A stretch of 64,000 nucleotides of DNA from contig NZ_LR593887.1 in the NCBI RefSeq assembly GCF_901538355.1, positions 3,138,920 to 3,202,919 on the forward strand. Direction: 5' to 3'. Positions 34,103 to 43,032 of the stretch are shown one piece after another. Every line of letters begins with the position of its first letter. Position 1 is the stretch's first letter. Under the pieces are notes generated by a model, which saw nothing but the letters and a program-made list of their open reading frames with translations, did no database searches and was not told where the DNA came from. The stretch is from Tuwongella immobilis. GTDB taxonomy: Bacteria > Planctomycetota > Planctomycetia > Gemmatales > Gemmataceae. The translations under genes were made by a program, and so were the position numbers.

Positions 34103-35568
34103 GTGTGGATCTCCACCGTAATCGGAATTCCGGCGATCGAGAATGTGTACACCCACCGATGGACCACCCCATCCACCGTGTAAGTCGTGTAAGGGACTGT
34201 GGTTGCGATCGAGCTTCCATCGATCCAGCTCAACTCAAAATCCGCGTCGGTGCCGAATGGATGTGGCTTGGTGTGGTAGAACTGCAGGACTTGATCGAAT
34301 GCAGACGGATCATCCGCATGGACTAATCGGCAATCCACACGACCACCGCGTCGGGATGACATCACCTCCAGCGAGTCGATATCCGAGTATGCTCGGCTGA
34401 TCGGTTTGACGATCGAGGTGCCAACTTGCCCGGTGTGGGCGGTGGTGTACGGCGCTGGGACGGTGAACTTCCAGAAGCCCGGTCGAGGGGCCTCGGCGGG
34501 GACAACCAGTGGAAACGGCCAGGTGCGAGCGCTCAAGGTGATGGTGTTGGTTCCTGCCGGCAGCAAGGTTTGTCCACCGCCGGGAATCTCGAATTGCAGC
34601 GTGTCGCCCACCCGCACTCCCCAGAACAGATATTGCTGCTCCTCGGGCAGAAAGCCAAACCCGGAATTCCCCCAGAAAAGCAGATAATCCTCTCCATAGC
34701 GGAAGACGCAAATGTGCGGCCCGTAATCGCTTCCGAAAACCGTCGACTCCAGAAAGGTCATGCCACCATACGAGAGATTGGCATTCTTCCGCATGACAAT
34801 GTAGTCATCGTAGTACGGGTGATAGAAGCCGATGCAATCGGGCAAACCATCGAGCGGATCGAACGAGTTGTACAAATCGGGATCAATGACGCTGGTGTCG
34901 CCCGCTTCAAGGATCGTGATCTCGGCGTTCCAAGGGCTGGGTGGAAACACTGCAGTGAACTGATTCAGATAGACAAAAGTCGGACTGAACAGGGCCATGA
35001 TTCCAAGCCGGCCACGAGTCGAGGATACCAGAGCGTCGGCGGAAAGGGCCGCGCCGCAGCGACTCAGGCTCGCGGGATATTGGTCGCCGAGGGCGATCCA
35101 GGTCGCTTGGGTGAAGCCCTCGGATTGATACTCCACCACGCTTTGGGTGCAGATCGTTCGCCCGGCGAGTCCGGATGAGAATTTGAACGTCGTGATGGTG
35201 TAGAACCGCGGGACGGTCGCCCCGAGACAGGGGACCATGACCAGGTCGCAGGCGCAATCGGTGGCGGTCGTGCAGAACAGATCCATCAGCATCCAGATGG
35301 GGAGCCGGATCCGCTGCTTGGTCAGACGAATCCCGACGGTAGCGAACTGCCCGCCCTCGGTCGCACTGTCGCAACAATCGCTGGCGGGGATGTCGACGCA
35401 GAATGGTGCCCCGACTTTCTCGCCTGGCAATCGGAGTTTGCGACGAGTGAGCTTGAGTCGTGGCTGGCTGCCACTGGGTGGTTCACCGCAGCAGGATGGC
35501 CCGCTGACCACGCATCGGCTGGCCTCGGCGTGAGCGACCAACTTGCGGCGCTGGATCTGCATATCCAT
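34099..35568 (-). CDS. phage tail-region protein, Cys-rich
   Basis: 489 residues from ATG 35568, which overlaps the previous stop; GGAAGG lies upstream. The first 150 residues contain many cysteines (RCVVSGPSCCGEPP, DIPASDCCDSA, DLFCTTATDCACD), followed by a long beta-rich part typical of virion surface proteins. The C-terminus (YTTYTVDGVVHRWVYTFSIAG) also looks like beta structure. It lies between the fibre-like protein and the end of the tail block, so it is probably a tail tip or baseplate component. No named family recognised. Confidence 0.7.
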   Translation of the reverse strand: MDMQIQRRKLVAHAEASRCVVSGPSCCGEPPSGSQPRLKLTRRKLRLPGEKVGAPFCVDIPASDCCDSATEGGQFATVGIRLTKQRIRLPIWMLMDLFCTTATDCACDLVMVPCLGATVPRFYTITTFKFSSGLAGRTICTQSVVEYQSEGFTQATWIALGDQYPASLSRCGAALSADALVSSTRGRLGIMALFSPTFVYLNQFTAVFPPSPWNAEITILEAGDTSVIDPDLYNSFDPLDGLPDCIGFYHPYYDDYIVMRKNANLSYGGMTFLESTVFGSDYGPHICVFRYGEDYLLFWGNSGFGFLPEEQQYLFWGVRVGDTLQFEIPGGGQTLLPAGTNTITLSARTWPFPLVVPAEAPRPGFWKFTVPAPYTTAHTGQVGTSIVKPISRAYSDIDSLEVMSSRRGGRVDCRLVHADDPSAFDQVLQFYHTKPHPFGTDADFELSWIDGSSIATTVPYTTYTVDGVVHRWVYTFSIAGIPITVEIHT

Positions 35569-36794
35569 CAATACACCTTCCGCCATCGGAGGATGGTATA
35601 GCCGATCGTGCCACTTCGAACTTGAACCGGTGTGGTGGTGCCACCGCCAGATGTTGTACACCGAGCTTGGAGCCGCAACACTCGCCCAGCACTGGCGGTG
35701 TGTGCCCAATGCACGCTGGATGTCCCTTGCAAGATGACACCGACTTGATTGGTCGAAAACGCGAACCGGATCGAGTCACCGGGGTTGTCTTGAACCACCG
35801 CACCCAGATCGTCGATCAGTCGAAATTCGACATAGGCGCTGGTGGTGGAACTGATAATGAAGCGATAGTCCAGGGTGATGTCGTAATGACCGGCATCCAG
35901 CGAGGCGGTGGCAATGCCGACATTGGCCCACGAAGTCCCGATGTCGGCACTGTTTGTGGTCATCGCCGTGTGACCAAAGGTCTGGCCTGGGAACACATTC
36001 ATCTGCGCCAAGTCCCCGAGACCCAGCACCGCACGAGCCGCCGGCGCTCCGGATGCCGCCATCAGACTGCGGGCGATCGAGAGGCACGGGAGCTCCACGA
36101 TATCGCCAGCCGTGTTGCCGCGGCCCAGCACGATGTTGGCGCTGGCAGCTTGCAAGTTGGCATAAGTCACGACATTGGCGGCCAGTGCGGTACTGATCAA
36201 CGTCGTTCCAGAACCAGTGACGGCCCCAGAGATGGTGATGGTTGGAGTGGGCGGCGGTGGCGGGCTCGCGGGGAGTGAAGCCGGTGTCCATTCGGTGCCG
36301 TTGTAGGTGAGTACCTGGCCGGTCGTCGGGGTCGAGTTGGAAACAGTCCGCCCTCGAATCGCTGCAACGATGGTCTGGACGGCCGACTTGCCACTGACGT
36401 AAGCCACATCGCCTTCATGGGCAACGTCGTAGAAATCCGAAATTGTCACATAGTTGGTGTCACCGCTGACCCCATTACTGAACGCGATGAGACTCGAAGG
36501 CATAATCGCAGTTGATTCGGCGAGTGATGCAAGATCGAGTCGCAACGGGTCGCCGGTCGTTCCATTACCTGACAGACCACCATTCGCTCCAACAGCGACG
36601 GTCCCCGCGCCGCCGCCGCTGATGACTGCGTATTTCCCGTCGCCGGTGCTGATCCAAATCTCATGGGTGCCCGATTCCCGATGGTAGAACACCCGCCCAT
36701 CGAAGTCGCCAGCTTTGGTCCCGCCGCCGGTGATGAGGGTGATTTCTGCCTTGGTCCGCGGCAGTAACCCAAATGGTCCGCTAAGGGTGGCCAT
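35568..36794 (-). CDS. tail fibre/tip protein
   Basis: 408 residues. The N-terminal part (about 1-70) includes RVFYHRESGTHEIWIS, a pattern common in fibre adaptor domains. The middle is Gly/Ser/Thr-rich with the repeat-like motif GGLSGNGTTGDPLRLDL, then a Pro-rich hinge (SPPPPPTPT, about residue 180). The C-terminal 140 residues (YDITLDYRFIISST, LRLQARCTTSGGG) look like a C1q/TNF-like jelly-roll used by fibres to bind receptors. It probably determines host attachment. It is coupled to the genes on both sides. Confidence 0.75.
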   Translation of the reverse strand: MATLSGPFGLLPRTKAEITLITGGGTKAGDFDGRVFYHRESGTHEIWISTGDGKYAVISGGGAGTVAVGANGGLSGNGTTGDPLRLDLASLAESTAIMPSSLIAFSNGVSGDTNYVTISDFYDVAHEGDVAYVSGKSAVQTIVAAIRGRTVSNSTPTTGQVLTYNGTEWTPASLPASPPPPPTPTITISGAVTGSGTTLISTALAANVVTYANLQAASANIVLGRGNTAGDIVELPCLSIARSLMAASGAPAARAVLGLGDLAQMNVFPGQTFGHTAMTTNSADIGTSWANVGIATASLDAGHYDITLDYRFIISSTTSAYVEFRLIDDLGAVVQDNPGDSIRFAFSTNQVGVILQGTSSVHWAHTASAGRVLRLQARCTTSGGGTTTPVQVRSGTIGYTILRWRKVY

Positions 36795-36795
36795 C

Positions 36796-37368
36796 TTATG
36801 CCCCTATGAACGTGTCGCCGGGCCGCAATGCCGCTCCATCGGCAAGCTGCTCAGTCGTGACCGATCCATCGGCCAGGACGGGATTCGTCGGGCAGACATC
36901 CACCACCACATCGAGCTCAATCATGCCGCCGTTGGATGCAATGAACCGCCAGTTATCATCGACTTCCCCTTCGACCAACGAAGCGGATGCGGCATTGGGG
37001 ATCTCGAACACCAGGACGATCGTGTTAATTGGGATGCCGGCGGTGTTGCCGACTTCGCGGATGCAGTTGAGCGGGAGCTCCTCGACCAGCTCGCCGCGCA
37101 TGCCGCCGATTTTCTCGGCGAGGTCGCCGGTCTCGTTCGGCTCGAGCTCGATCCATGAATAGAGTCCCTCCTCGACTTCGCCCGTCAGTTTGCCGAGGTG
37201 GAATCGCATTCCGGTCGGGATCCGAAGTTGGGGCACACCGCCATCACGGCTGATCTCGCCGCCATCGACACGCATGCCGACCGCCGACTTGAGCGCATCG
37301 ACCAGCGTGTTGAGTTGGCTCGCGCTGACTTGTTTGGTGCCGGCCTCGAATGGTTTGATCGGAGGCAT
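36796..37368 (-). CDS. phage tail protein
   Basis: 190 residues from ATG 37368, one base after the stop of the upstream gene. The opening PPIKPFEAGTKQVSASQLNTLVDALKSA resembles the trimeric attachment helices of fibre-associated proteins, and the rest is beta-rich and acidic. An ATG 72 bases upstream would overlap the previous gene and was rejected. By position between a tail-tip protein and the fibre it is a tail or baseplate component. Family not recognised. Confidence 0.68.
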   Translation of the reverse strand: MPPIKPFEAGTKQVSASQLNTLVDALKSAVGMRVDGGEISRDGGVPQLRIPTGMRFHLGKLTGEVEEGLYSWIELEPNETGDLAEKIGGMRGELVEELPLNCIREVGNTAGIPINTIVLVFEIPNAASASLVEGEVDDNWRFIASNGGMIELDVVVDVCPTNPVLADGSVTTEQLADGAALRPGDTFIGA

Positions 37369-37369
37369 G

Positions 37370-38353
37370 TCAAATCGCCCTCGGATGGAACAGTAAGTTG
37401 AAGCCCCGCACGGTCTTCCCACCCAACGTCTGCTGCACATCCTTGTCGAGCAGGTGGATCGAACGGTCCTTGTTCTTCATGAGCTGCACACGCCGCCAGA
37501 AGCCAGTCCGCGGATCGAAGAGGCGATTCCACCCAACGAATCCCTTGCTGGTCACCGGCGGCGGGTTGGGATTGCCGGGTGAGGGGATGCCGGGCTTGCC
37601 CATGTCGTCGTAGGTGGGATGCACCGCGAACTTGTAGGTGAGCTCGAAAAACCGGAAGCCGAAGTTGGAGATTTTGCGGGTGGCGGTGGCGGCATCAAAC
37701 CGCACCGTTTCCGCAGGGTAGGTGTCGCCGGCCAGGCGAATGGTCGTGGAGTTGATTCGGCCCAACATCGCTAGGATGCCGTTGAGTGGCTTGGTCCGGC
37801 AGCGATGGCGCACCATCACCAACTCGATGCGCGGGATGAGCTTTGTCACCGCAACATCCGATCGCTGCAGCAGTTCCGCTGGCGGCTGGGTATCGACCGC
37901 ATTCTCCCAACCATAACGATTATTCGGGAGTGTGATATTCTGACCGCTGAACTCCCAAGTCATGCTCGCCAGGTCGATTTCCTGCGGCGAATCACCTTGG
38001 GCTTGGTCTTCCTCTTCGGTCTGTTCGGGAGTCCGATAGATGACGGTCAGACTGACCGGATCGGCAAAGTAGTCTGCAGCCCGCTGGAGCGGCGTCAACG
38101 TACCAGGGGTTTCGGGATAACTCTCCTCGATCGGGTCCATCTTCACTTCGGCCACTCGGCACCACGGGGCCCGTGGATCGCGTGCGGGTGGCACGCGGAT
38201 GATTCGGCCTGCCACCAAGCGAACCGTTCCCGTGAGGGCGGAATACGCTTCGAATCGGGCGCTGCCCGGCTTGCAGAGCATCTTCTTTTCGATGGTCATG
38301 CCTTCGGGGGTGATGACCTCTTTGCGGCTGACTTCCGTAAGCGTGTATGCCAT
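37370..38353 (-). CDS. phage tail protein downstream of the tape measure
   Basis: 327 residues with no membrane segment. It has a compact N-terminal domain (TPEGMTIEKKMLCKPG), a middle section with FSGQNITLPNNRYGWENAVD, and a C-terminal part containing SNFGFRFFELTYKFAVHP. In siphophages the first gene after the tape measure usually encodes the distal tail (Dit-like) protein, and that is a reasonable guess by position. I see no sequence signature that proves it. Four bases separate its start from the tape-measure stop. Confidence 0.68.
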   Translation of the reverse strand: MAYTLTEVSRKEVITPEGMTIEKKMLCKPGSARFEAYSALTGTVRLVAGRIIRVPPARDPRAPWCRVAEVKMDPIEESYPETPGTLTPLQRAADYFADPVSLTVIYRTPEQTEEEDQAQGDSPQEIDLASMTWEFSGQNITLPNNRYGWENAVDTQPPAELLQRSDVAVTKLIPRIELVMVRHRCRTKPLNGILAMLGRINSTTIRLAGDTYPAETVRFDAATATRKISNFGFRFFELTYKFAVHPTYDDMGKPGIPSPGNPNPPPVTSKGFVGWNRLFDPRTGFWRRVQLMKNKDRSIHLLDKDVQQTLGGKTVRGFNLLFHPRAI

Positions 38354-38356
38354 GGC

Positions 38357-39559
38357 TTAACTCCCGACTGCGGGGACAAACGCACCCCGGATCGCCCCGA
38401 GGACCTGGCCGAGCGTCTCGTTCATTTTCTTCTGCTCCCCGAGTTGGTCGCGCGCGATATCCTCGGCTGAGCCACCCGCAAACGCCTTCTGAAGCCGATC
38501 CCAGGTCCCTTGCATCGACTCAAACTGAACGTCGAGTTTGAGTTGTGGGCCAGCGCCGCCGGTATTGAATGCATCCGTCACGCGCTGAATTCCCATCGCC
38601 AGTCCCGACGCGAATCGCTCGCCGACCTTGCCCCATTTGCTCCCGCGAGCCTCGAACTCGGCATCCAGGGCCGCCAGCTTCGCCTTGAGCGCGGGATTGT
38701 CAAAGAACTTGTTGAGGTTCTTGCTTTCAAAAGGGCGGAAGGCGAGACTCTCGAGGTTTTCGGTGATGCCTGCAAAATTGCCGCTGATCGCTCGCTCGGT
38801 CATGGTGCGAACATTGCGAGCCATGGCGCCGCCGATGCGAACCGCTTCATCAAACGTAAATCGAATGAACTGGAGCAGGTCGTCGAAGACAGCCCGCGCA
38901 AACGAACCGAGATTCTGAAAGACGAACGACGAAACCGCAAAAAACTTCCGTACACCCTTTTCGCCAGCCAGGTAGGCATCCACACAAAATTGCATGGCCT
39001 TGCCGACGTTCTCCGAAAAGGTTCCGGTGATTCGCCCCGTGCTGACGAGATACGTCCCGATTGCAGCAATGCCGGCAATCATCAGACCAATCGGCGAAAT
39101 GACCGCTCCGATGACAGCTCCGACGATCGGCATCACGGCGATGAACGCACCAATCCCGGCGACTGCCAGCACGGTGGCTGTGACCACCGCTTTCGTCGAT
39201 GGGGTCAGCGACCGATAGGCATCCGCTAAGGAAACGATTCCACTCGTCAGAATGCGGACATAGGGAGCGAGGCCACCCCCAACAACTCGGCCAAGATATT
39301 CCATCGAGGCACCAAGTCGCTCACCTTCCACGGTCCCAGACATCGCCGCTCGCCCGAAGGTTGCGACCGCCCCGCCGGCGATTCCGCCAAAGACGATTCC
39401 GAGATTTTTCGCACTCGATGCGATCGAGCCGATGATCGTCCCAACACCCGAGAAACCGCGGCTGATGGCAGCGACGGTGCCAGCCACTGCCGACTTCGAT
39501 GCCTCGAGTCCTTTGACGCTAAACTGAACAAACATCTCGCCAATTTTGGAGCTCTTCAT
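38357..39559 (-). CDS. tail tape measure protein
   Basis: 400 residues, short for a tape measure. It opens with a helical segment, then Gly/Ala-rich hydrophobic stretches (GTIIGSIASSAKNLGIVFGG, AVVTATVLAVAGIGAFIAVM, AVISPIGLMIAGIAAIGTYL) that are typical of tape-measure membrane regions. A charged coiled region follows and the C-terminus (QKAFAGGSAEDIARDQLGEQ) is helical. A tape of this length predicts a short tail, roughly 60 nm at 0.15 nm per residue. It follows the tail-chaperone frameshift pair, the usual place. Start ATG overlaps the chaperone stop. Confidence 0.85.
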   Translation of the reverse strand: MKSSKIGEMFVQFSVKGLEASKSAVAGTVAAISRGFSGVGTIIGSIASSAKNLGIVFGGIAGGAVATFGRAAMSGTVEGERLGASMEYLGRVVGGGLAPYVRILTSGIVSLADAYRSLTPSTKAVVTATVLAVAGIGAFIAVMPIVGAVIGAVISPIGLMIAGIAAIGTYLVSTGRITGTFSENVGKAMQFCVDAYLAGEKGVRKFFAVSSFVFQNLGSFARAVFDDLLQFIRFTFDEAVRIGGAMARNVRTMTERAISGNFAGITENLESLAFRPFESKNLNKFFDNPALKAKLAALDAEFEARGSKWGKVGERFASGLAMGIQRVTDAFNTGGAGPQLKLDVQFESMQGTWDRLQKAFAGGSAEDIARDQLGEQKKMNETLGQVLGAIRGAFVPAVGS

Positions 39560-39753
39560 GGAATCCCATCCAACGGTGGTAATCCTCGTCGCGCTCGCCG
39601 TTCGTTCAACAACACAAAGGCTTCAGCGGGGGACAACGATCCAACAGGCGCCTGCAGCGCAAAGAGCTGATGGACCGTGTGCTCATGGAGCGTCATGTGT
39701 GGGGTCCACCCGAATTCATGCCGGATTTGCTTGGTGTACGTCAGCCACTTCAT
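39556..39753 (-). CDS. tail assembly chaperone, downstream frame (GT-like)
   Basis: This reading frame gives a 65-residue product if it starts at ATG 39753 (GCGAGGA upstream), but the frame is open far upstream and is entered by a -1 shift from the preceding gene at 39801-39807. The fused product would have about 237 residues. The sequence (KWLTYTKQIRHEFGWTPHMT then LHEHTVHQLFAL) is helical, as in lambda gpGT's T part. Chaperone genes directly before the tape measure are the rule in long-tailed phages, which supports the call. Confidence 0.78.
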   Translation of the reverse strand: MKWLTYTKQIRHEFGWTPHMTLHEHTVHQLFALQAPVGSLSPAEAFVLLNERRARRGLPPLDGIP

Positions 39754-39776
39754 CGGTTCCTCGCTGAGCATTTCGC

Positions 39777-40268
39777 TCAAGAAGAGGAAGCACCAAGTGC
39801 TTTTGGGTCGATTTGATCCTCCACTTGCACCCCGGTGGCGGTATCGAAATCCGCGAGGACCTGATCGACATTCGACGCATCGATCAGTGCTTGGATCTCT
39901 TCGAGGCGAATCGACCGATCGTGCTTGCGGGTCGCCAGCCAAACCATCATCGCCGCGCCTTCGGGCGAGGTGGTCACATCGAACAATTCATCTGCCGACA
40001 ATTCCCGCTTGCGGGATCGTGCCATGGCAAACTCGCGCAGCAGCGTTTGCTGGGCCTCCGGGTCAAGTCGGTCCAAGTCGGCTTGCTGGAGGCCGACCGG
40101 TTGGCTGGATTGCAGGATTCGCTCGGCGTTGGCAAAGATCCATTTCCGCATGGTGAACAGGTCGGCGGGAGTCGGTGCGGAGACCAACAGGGTGCGATTG
40201 CCGATCGTCAGCGGGCCAGGGGCGGAAATGATCTCTTGCGAATGGCGACGATTCTTCTTGTGACTCAT
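39777..40268 (-). CDS. tail assembly chaperone, upstream frame (G-like)
   Basis: 163 residues from ATG 40268. The middle is helical (TPADLFTMRKWIFANAERIL, SPEGAAMMVWLATRKHDRSI) and the protein ends ALGASSS. It lies between the tail-tube-like gene and the tape measure, the position of gpG in lambda. Near its end the slippery heptamer C-CCA-AAA (39801-39807) is exactly in the phase required for a -1 shift into the next frame. Most ribosomes would make the short form and a few the fused form. Confidence 0.8.
   Translation of the reverse strand: MSHKKNRRHSQEIISAPGPLTIGNRTLLVSAPTPADLFTMRKWIFANAERILQSSQPVGLQQADLDRLDPEAQQTLLREFAMARSRKRELSADELFDVTTSPEGAAMMVWLATRKHDRSIRLEEIQALIDASNVDQVLADFDTATGVQVEDQIDPKALGASSS
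39801..39807 (-). promoter_or_regulatory. programmed -1 frameshift slippery site
   Basis: On the minus strand the zero-frame codons read GAC CCA AAA GCA, so C-CCA-AAA is an X-XXY-YYZ heptamer. Slipping back one base gives CCC AAA AGC and leads straight into the open frame ending at 39556. The site is eight codons before the zero-frame stop, as in other phage tail-chaperone pairs. Confidence 0.85.
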
Positions 40269-40279
40269 CGGGGTGGTTC

Positions 40280-40666
40280 TCAGCTGTAGGTGAATGCCAC
40301 GTTGGCGTATCCGGTGACAGACAGGCGAACGACGTCTTCGTCCTCGTCGTTGACGTAGGTGCATTTTTCGATGATCACGGCGGGGGAGGTCCACTTCTTG
40401 CCGGAGCGACCGGCGTTGAGCACCACCTTGATGATTTTGCCTTCATCGAAGCCAGATGCCTCCGGGTTGATCGCATCATCCCAAGGGACTTCGAAGGTCA
40501 CCTGTTGGTTTTTGATGGTGGCGTGGCGCTGCTTGATGCCGTTGGATTTCGAGGAGGTCGTATTCGCCAGGGCGACGCTCTTATCGAGTGTCCACTTGGC
40601 GACCGGCCAATCGACATCCGTCTCCGTCATCGTGACGGTCCCGCCCTCACCGGCCCAGTGTGCCAT
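40280..40666 (-). CDS. tail tube protein candidate
   Basis: 128 residues with GGAG before ATG 40666. The sequence is beta-rich and compact: VTMTETDVDWPVAKWTLDK, VTFEVPWDDAINPEASGFDE, KWTSPAVIIEKCTYVNDEDE, ending in VTGYANVAFTYS. Length, fold pattern and position just before the tail-chaperone pair suit a siphophage major tail (tube) protein. No database family could be confirmed by eye. Confidence 0.65.
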   Translation of the reverse strand: MAHWAGEGGTVTMTETDVDWPVAKWTLDKSVALANTTSSKSNGIKQRHATIKNQQVTFEVPWDDAINPEASGFDEGKIIKVVLNAGRSGKKWTSPAVIIEKCTYVNDEDEDVVRLSVTGYANVAFTYS

Positions 40667-40716
40667 AGTTGATCTCCAGGATTGAAACCGAGTCGTCCCA
40701 TCAGATCAGCGGGACC

Positions 40717-41262
40717 TCAGGCGACGCCAGCAATCACGACCGCCACTTGGATCGGATTTGCCGATGGATTGTGGAATCGCAGGATCTTGCTGGTCGGGGA
40801 AACAGGCCACCCCGCCCAACGATTGACTCGAGCGACCGCGTCCCAGACGGCTTCGCCGGCATCCGCGCCGCTGCCAGCAAACCAGAGGGCCGCGCCGTTT
40901 GCCACCCCCAGCGGCCCGACCACAAACCGATGCACGCCATCGGGTAGCGGCGTTTCTTCATCGCCGATCAGGGTGGCATAGAACAGCTTCACCGCCGAGA
41001 GCGAACGATTGGCTTGGCGAAGGACGTTGGTGAACTGCTTCAGGTCGACATCGCTGTTGCCGCCGGCGGCGATTGTCAGCACCTCGGCGAAGAGCTCGTT
41101 GGCTTCCCCATCGATGTCACCTTGGCCCAACGACACATTCAAGCCAGGCAGCCCGCCCGAATTGCTTTGCAGCGAGGCGGTTGGAATGTAGATCACCCGA
41201 TCGAGGTCGGTCAGCGAGGCGGTGACATCGATTCGAATGTTCGCAGCGAATTCGTTCGGCAT
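40717..41262 (-). CDS. phage structural protein of the tail-tube region
   Basis: 181 residues, rich in Ala, Val and Gly with a regular alternation of strands (VIYIPTASLQSNSGGLPGLN, AVKLFYATLIGDEETPLPDG, ILRFHNPSANPIQVAVVIAG). It sits between the tail-terminator-like gene and the tail-tube candidate, so it is a structural component, possibly a second tube or a decoration protein. I cannot tell which of this and the next gene is the main tube subunit. Confidence 0.65.
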   Translation of the reverse strand: MPNEFAANIRIDVTASLTDLDRVIYIPTASLQSNSGGLPGLNVSLGQGDIDGEANELFAEVLTIAAGGNSDVDLKQFTNVLRQANRSLSAVKLFYATLIGDEETPLPDGVHRFVVGPLGVANGAALWFAGSGADAGEAVWDAVARVNRWAGWPVSPTSKILRFHNPSANPIQVAVVIAGVA

Positions 41263-41265
41263 CGA

Positions 41266-41688
41266 TCAAGTCTCCTGAATGAGGATGCGCCAGGTCATGC
41301 GGCCTTGGCAAACGTCGGCAGCGTTGCGGAGCGATTCCTCGAGGTGCAGGTCGCCTTCGCCCGCCCGAACTCGGATCACTCGACCGGGCGACACGATCAT
41401 GGGACGTTGCCGGGTATCGAAGGCTGTGAGGATGGCGGCGGTCAGGATGCGAGGCTCGCCGCCGATCGACTGATCGGACCAAAGCGACATCTCAACTTCG
41501 AAGGTGACCAGTGAGCCGCGGCTGAAGTATTCGGTGCCCGATTTCCGCACACTGATGGAGGCATACGGCGGGCCAGCATCGGGCGGAACGCGACCGTACC
41601 AAAGCCCGCCGCGGATTTGTCCATCCAGTCGTTCGGCATTCCATCGCCGCAGAAACGCCTCGGCAATGTCGGCTTCGGTGGTGGTCAT
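41266..41688 (-). CDS. tail terminator-like protein
   Basis: 140 residues. It begins with a helix that contains AEAFLRRWNAERLD, followed by strands (GTEYFSRGSLVTFEVEMSLW) and a second helix (ILTAAILTAFDTRQRPMIV), the layout of lambda gpU/HK97 gp10-type tail completion proteins and DUF3168. Its start overlaps the end of the HK97 gp10-like gene by four bases. Position after the head-tail joining genes agrees. Confidence 0.7.
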   Translation of the reverse strand: MTTTEADIAEAFLRRWNAERLDGQIRGGLWYGRVPPDAGPPYASISVRKSGTEYFSRGSLVTFEVEMSLWSDQSIGGEPRILTAAILTAFDTRQRPMIVSPGRVIRVRAGEGDLHLEESLRNAADVCQGRMTWRILIQET

Positions 41689-42068
41689 CCGCTGGTTCCT
41701 CCGAGGATCTGTTCGAGTTTGCTGCGGAGGTCCTCGGCGGTGTCGAGCAGTCCCAGAAACCCTTTTTGGGCGAGGAACTCCCCGTATTGGGCAGCGACTC
41801 CGATGCCGACGCGAACGGTCAGGTCTGCCGCAACTTCTTCTGGTGAAGTCGGTTCCATCATGACTTGCGATTGCAGGAAGCCCGTGCGTTTGCGCGGATA
41901 CTCACCGACTTGCGCGGGTGTTTGGTGCGGCATCGGATTGGAACGATTCAAGCGCCGCTGATGTTCGGCCACCAAGGTCACACCTGCTCGGAGCAGCCGC
42001 TTGGCCAGTTCCACTTGGGTGTCCTTGATCGCTCGAGCGGGGTTGATGCGAATCACAGTGTTCGCCAT
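41685..42068 (-). CDS. HK97 gp10-like head-tail joining protein
   Basis: 127 residues. Features of the HK97 gp10/neck family are the long N-terminal helix (AIKDTQVELAKRLLRAGVTL), the TPAQVGEYPRKRTGFLQSQV segment (a small-residue loop then the Arg/Gly joint) and GVAAQYGEFLAQKGF near the end, which recalls the family's YA.FLE/GT pattern. It acts at the connector where head meets tail. Coupled at both ends to its neighbours. Confidence 0.8.
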   Translation of the reverse strand: MANTVIRINPARAIKDTQVELAKRLLRAGVTLVAEHQRRLNRSNPMPHQTPAQVGEYPRKRTGFLQSQVMMEPTSPEEVAADLTVRVGIGVAAQYGEFLAQKGFLGLLDTAEDLRSKLEQILGGTSG

Positions 42069-42715
42069 CAGTCGATCCTTTCCAGCGTGAGCTCCATGAG
42101 CGTGTCGATTCGATCGGCGTTTGATGCACTCAACACCTGGTAGGTGATGCCATTTTCATCACGGACCAGGTCGGTTGGGGCTGTCCGGAGCGGTTGGCCG
42201 ATGATCGCGGTGTACTGGCGTCGCATGCTCAATCGGCCATGACGAGTGATCGATTCCTCGGCCACCAGCTGGATCCGTGCGGGGATGTTGGCCACCAGCA
42301 CGGTCGGCTCGGCGACTCGGCCACCGGCGTGGTCGGGTCGGTTGGTCGGACGAATCAGGGCGATGGTGTCGCGCAATTGATGAACCAGCACAAGGTTGCG
42401 CGTGACCAATCGCCACCAGCTTTGCCAGGTGTTGAGCGCTGCTTCGAGGACTGTCCAAGCGACTCCCGTGGAGTCGACGATCCGGTCGGCCAGTTTCGGC
42501 TGGATGCCATCGGGGAGTTTCACGCGGGGGATCAACCAGACGAGATCCATGCCGGTGTAGATCCCAGCACTGGCCGACAATTCCCGATAGCCGATCGCTC
42601 GGCGTTTGCAATCGACGAGCAGCCAACTGGTGTCCTCCACCCGGTTGACGGAGACCAACGTCACCGGCTCGCGATTCGCCCAGACTTTCCAATTGTTGGT
42701 CGGATTCAACGGCAT
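42068..42715 (-). CDS. phage head-tail connector region protein
   Basis: 215 residues from ATG 42715, which shares a base with the upstream stop (TGATG). The sequence has beta stretches (VTLVSVNRVEDTSWLLVDCK, GITYQVLSASNADRIDTLME) and a Trp-rich helix near the middle (ALNTWQSWWRLVTRNLVL). It lies between an Ig-like small protein and the gp10-like protein, where head-tail adaptors are coded. An overlapping, longer frame upstream was rejected because it crosses the neighbour gene. Family not recognised. Confidence 0.68.
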   Translation of the reverse strand: MPLNPTNNWKVWANREPVTLVSVNRVEDTSWLLVDCKRRAIGYRELSASAGIYTGMDLVWLIPRVKLPDGIQPKLADRIVDSTGVAWTVLEAALNTWQSWWRLVTRNLVLVHQLRDTIALIRPTNRPDHAGGRVAEPTVLVANIPARIQLVAEESITRHGRLSMRRQYTAIIGQPLRTAPTDLVRDENGITYQVLSASNADRIDTLMELTLERID

Positions 42716-43032
42716 CAACGGATCTCGTAGAGGATGTGCCCGCCGACTGCGACTGCGGAAGCCAGATGCAGCACCAGCGCCTCGCCGGCGGCGGTCTCGA
42801 ATTGCGCCGGGATTCCTCCCGCCATCACCGGCGCAATCGGGGCCGAGACCGGGCCGCCGGCGATGAGCGACATCCCGCCGCTGAGCGGGGTGCTGCCGCG
42901 CTTCCACGTCACGATCACCGAGCCGCCGGCGACGAGAACATAGCCCAGCACGCGAATGCTGCGGCCCGGCCCAGGTGAGGCCACCACCACATTGTCGCCG
43001 CTGGCAGAGCAACTGATCGGTGCGTTCTTCAT
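42715..43032 (-). CDS. small beta-rich phage head protein
   Basis: 105 residues, nearly all Gly, Ala, Ser and Val in strand-like alternation (IRVLGYVLVAGGSVIVTWKR, FETAAGEALVLHLASAVAVG). Such composition is typical of decoration or Ig-like outer-capsid domains. It starts at an ATG overlapping the upstream stop and is coupled downstream. It may stabilise or coat the capsid; this is inference from composition and position. Confidence 0.65.
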   Translation of the reverse strand: MKNAPISCSASGDNVVVASPGPGRSIRVLGYVLVAGGSVIVTWKRGSTPLSGGMSLIAGGPVSAPIAPVMAGGIPAQFETAAGEALVLHLASAVAVGGHILYEIR

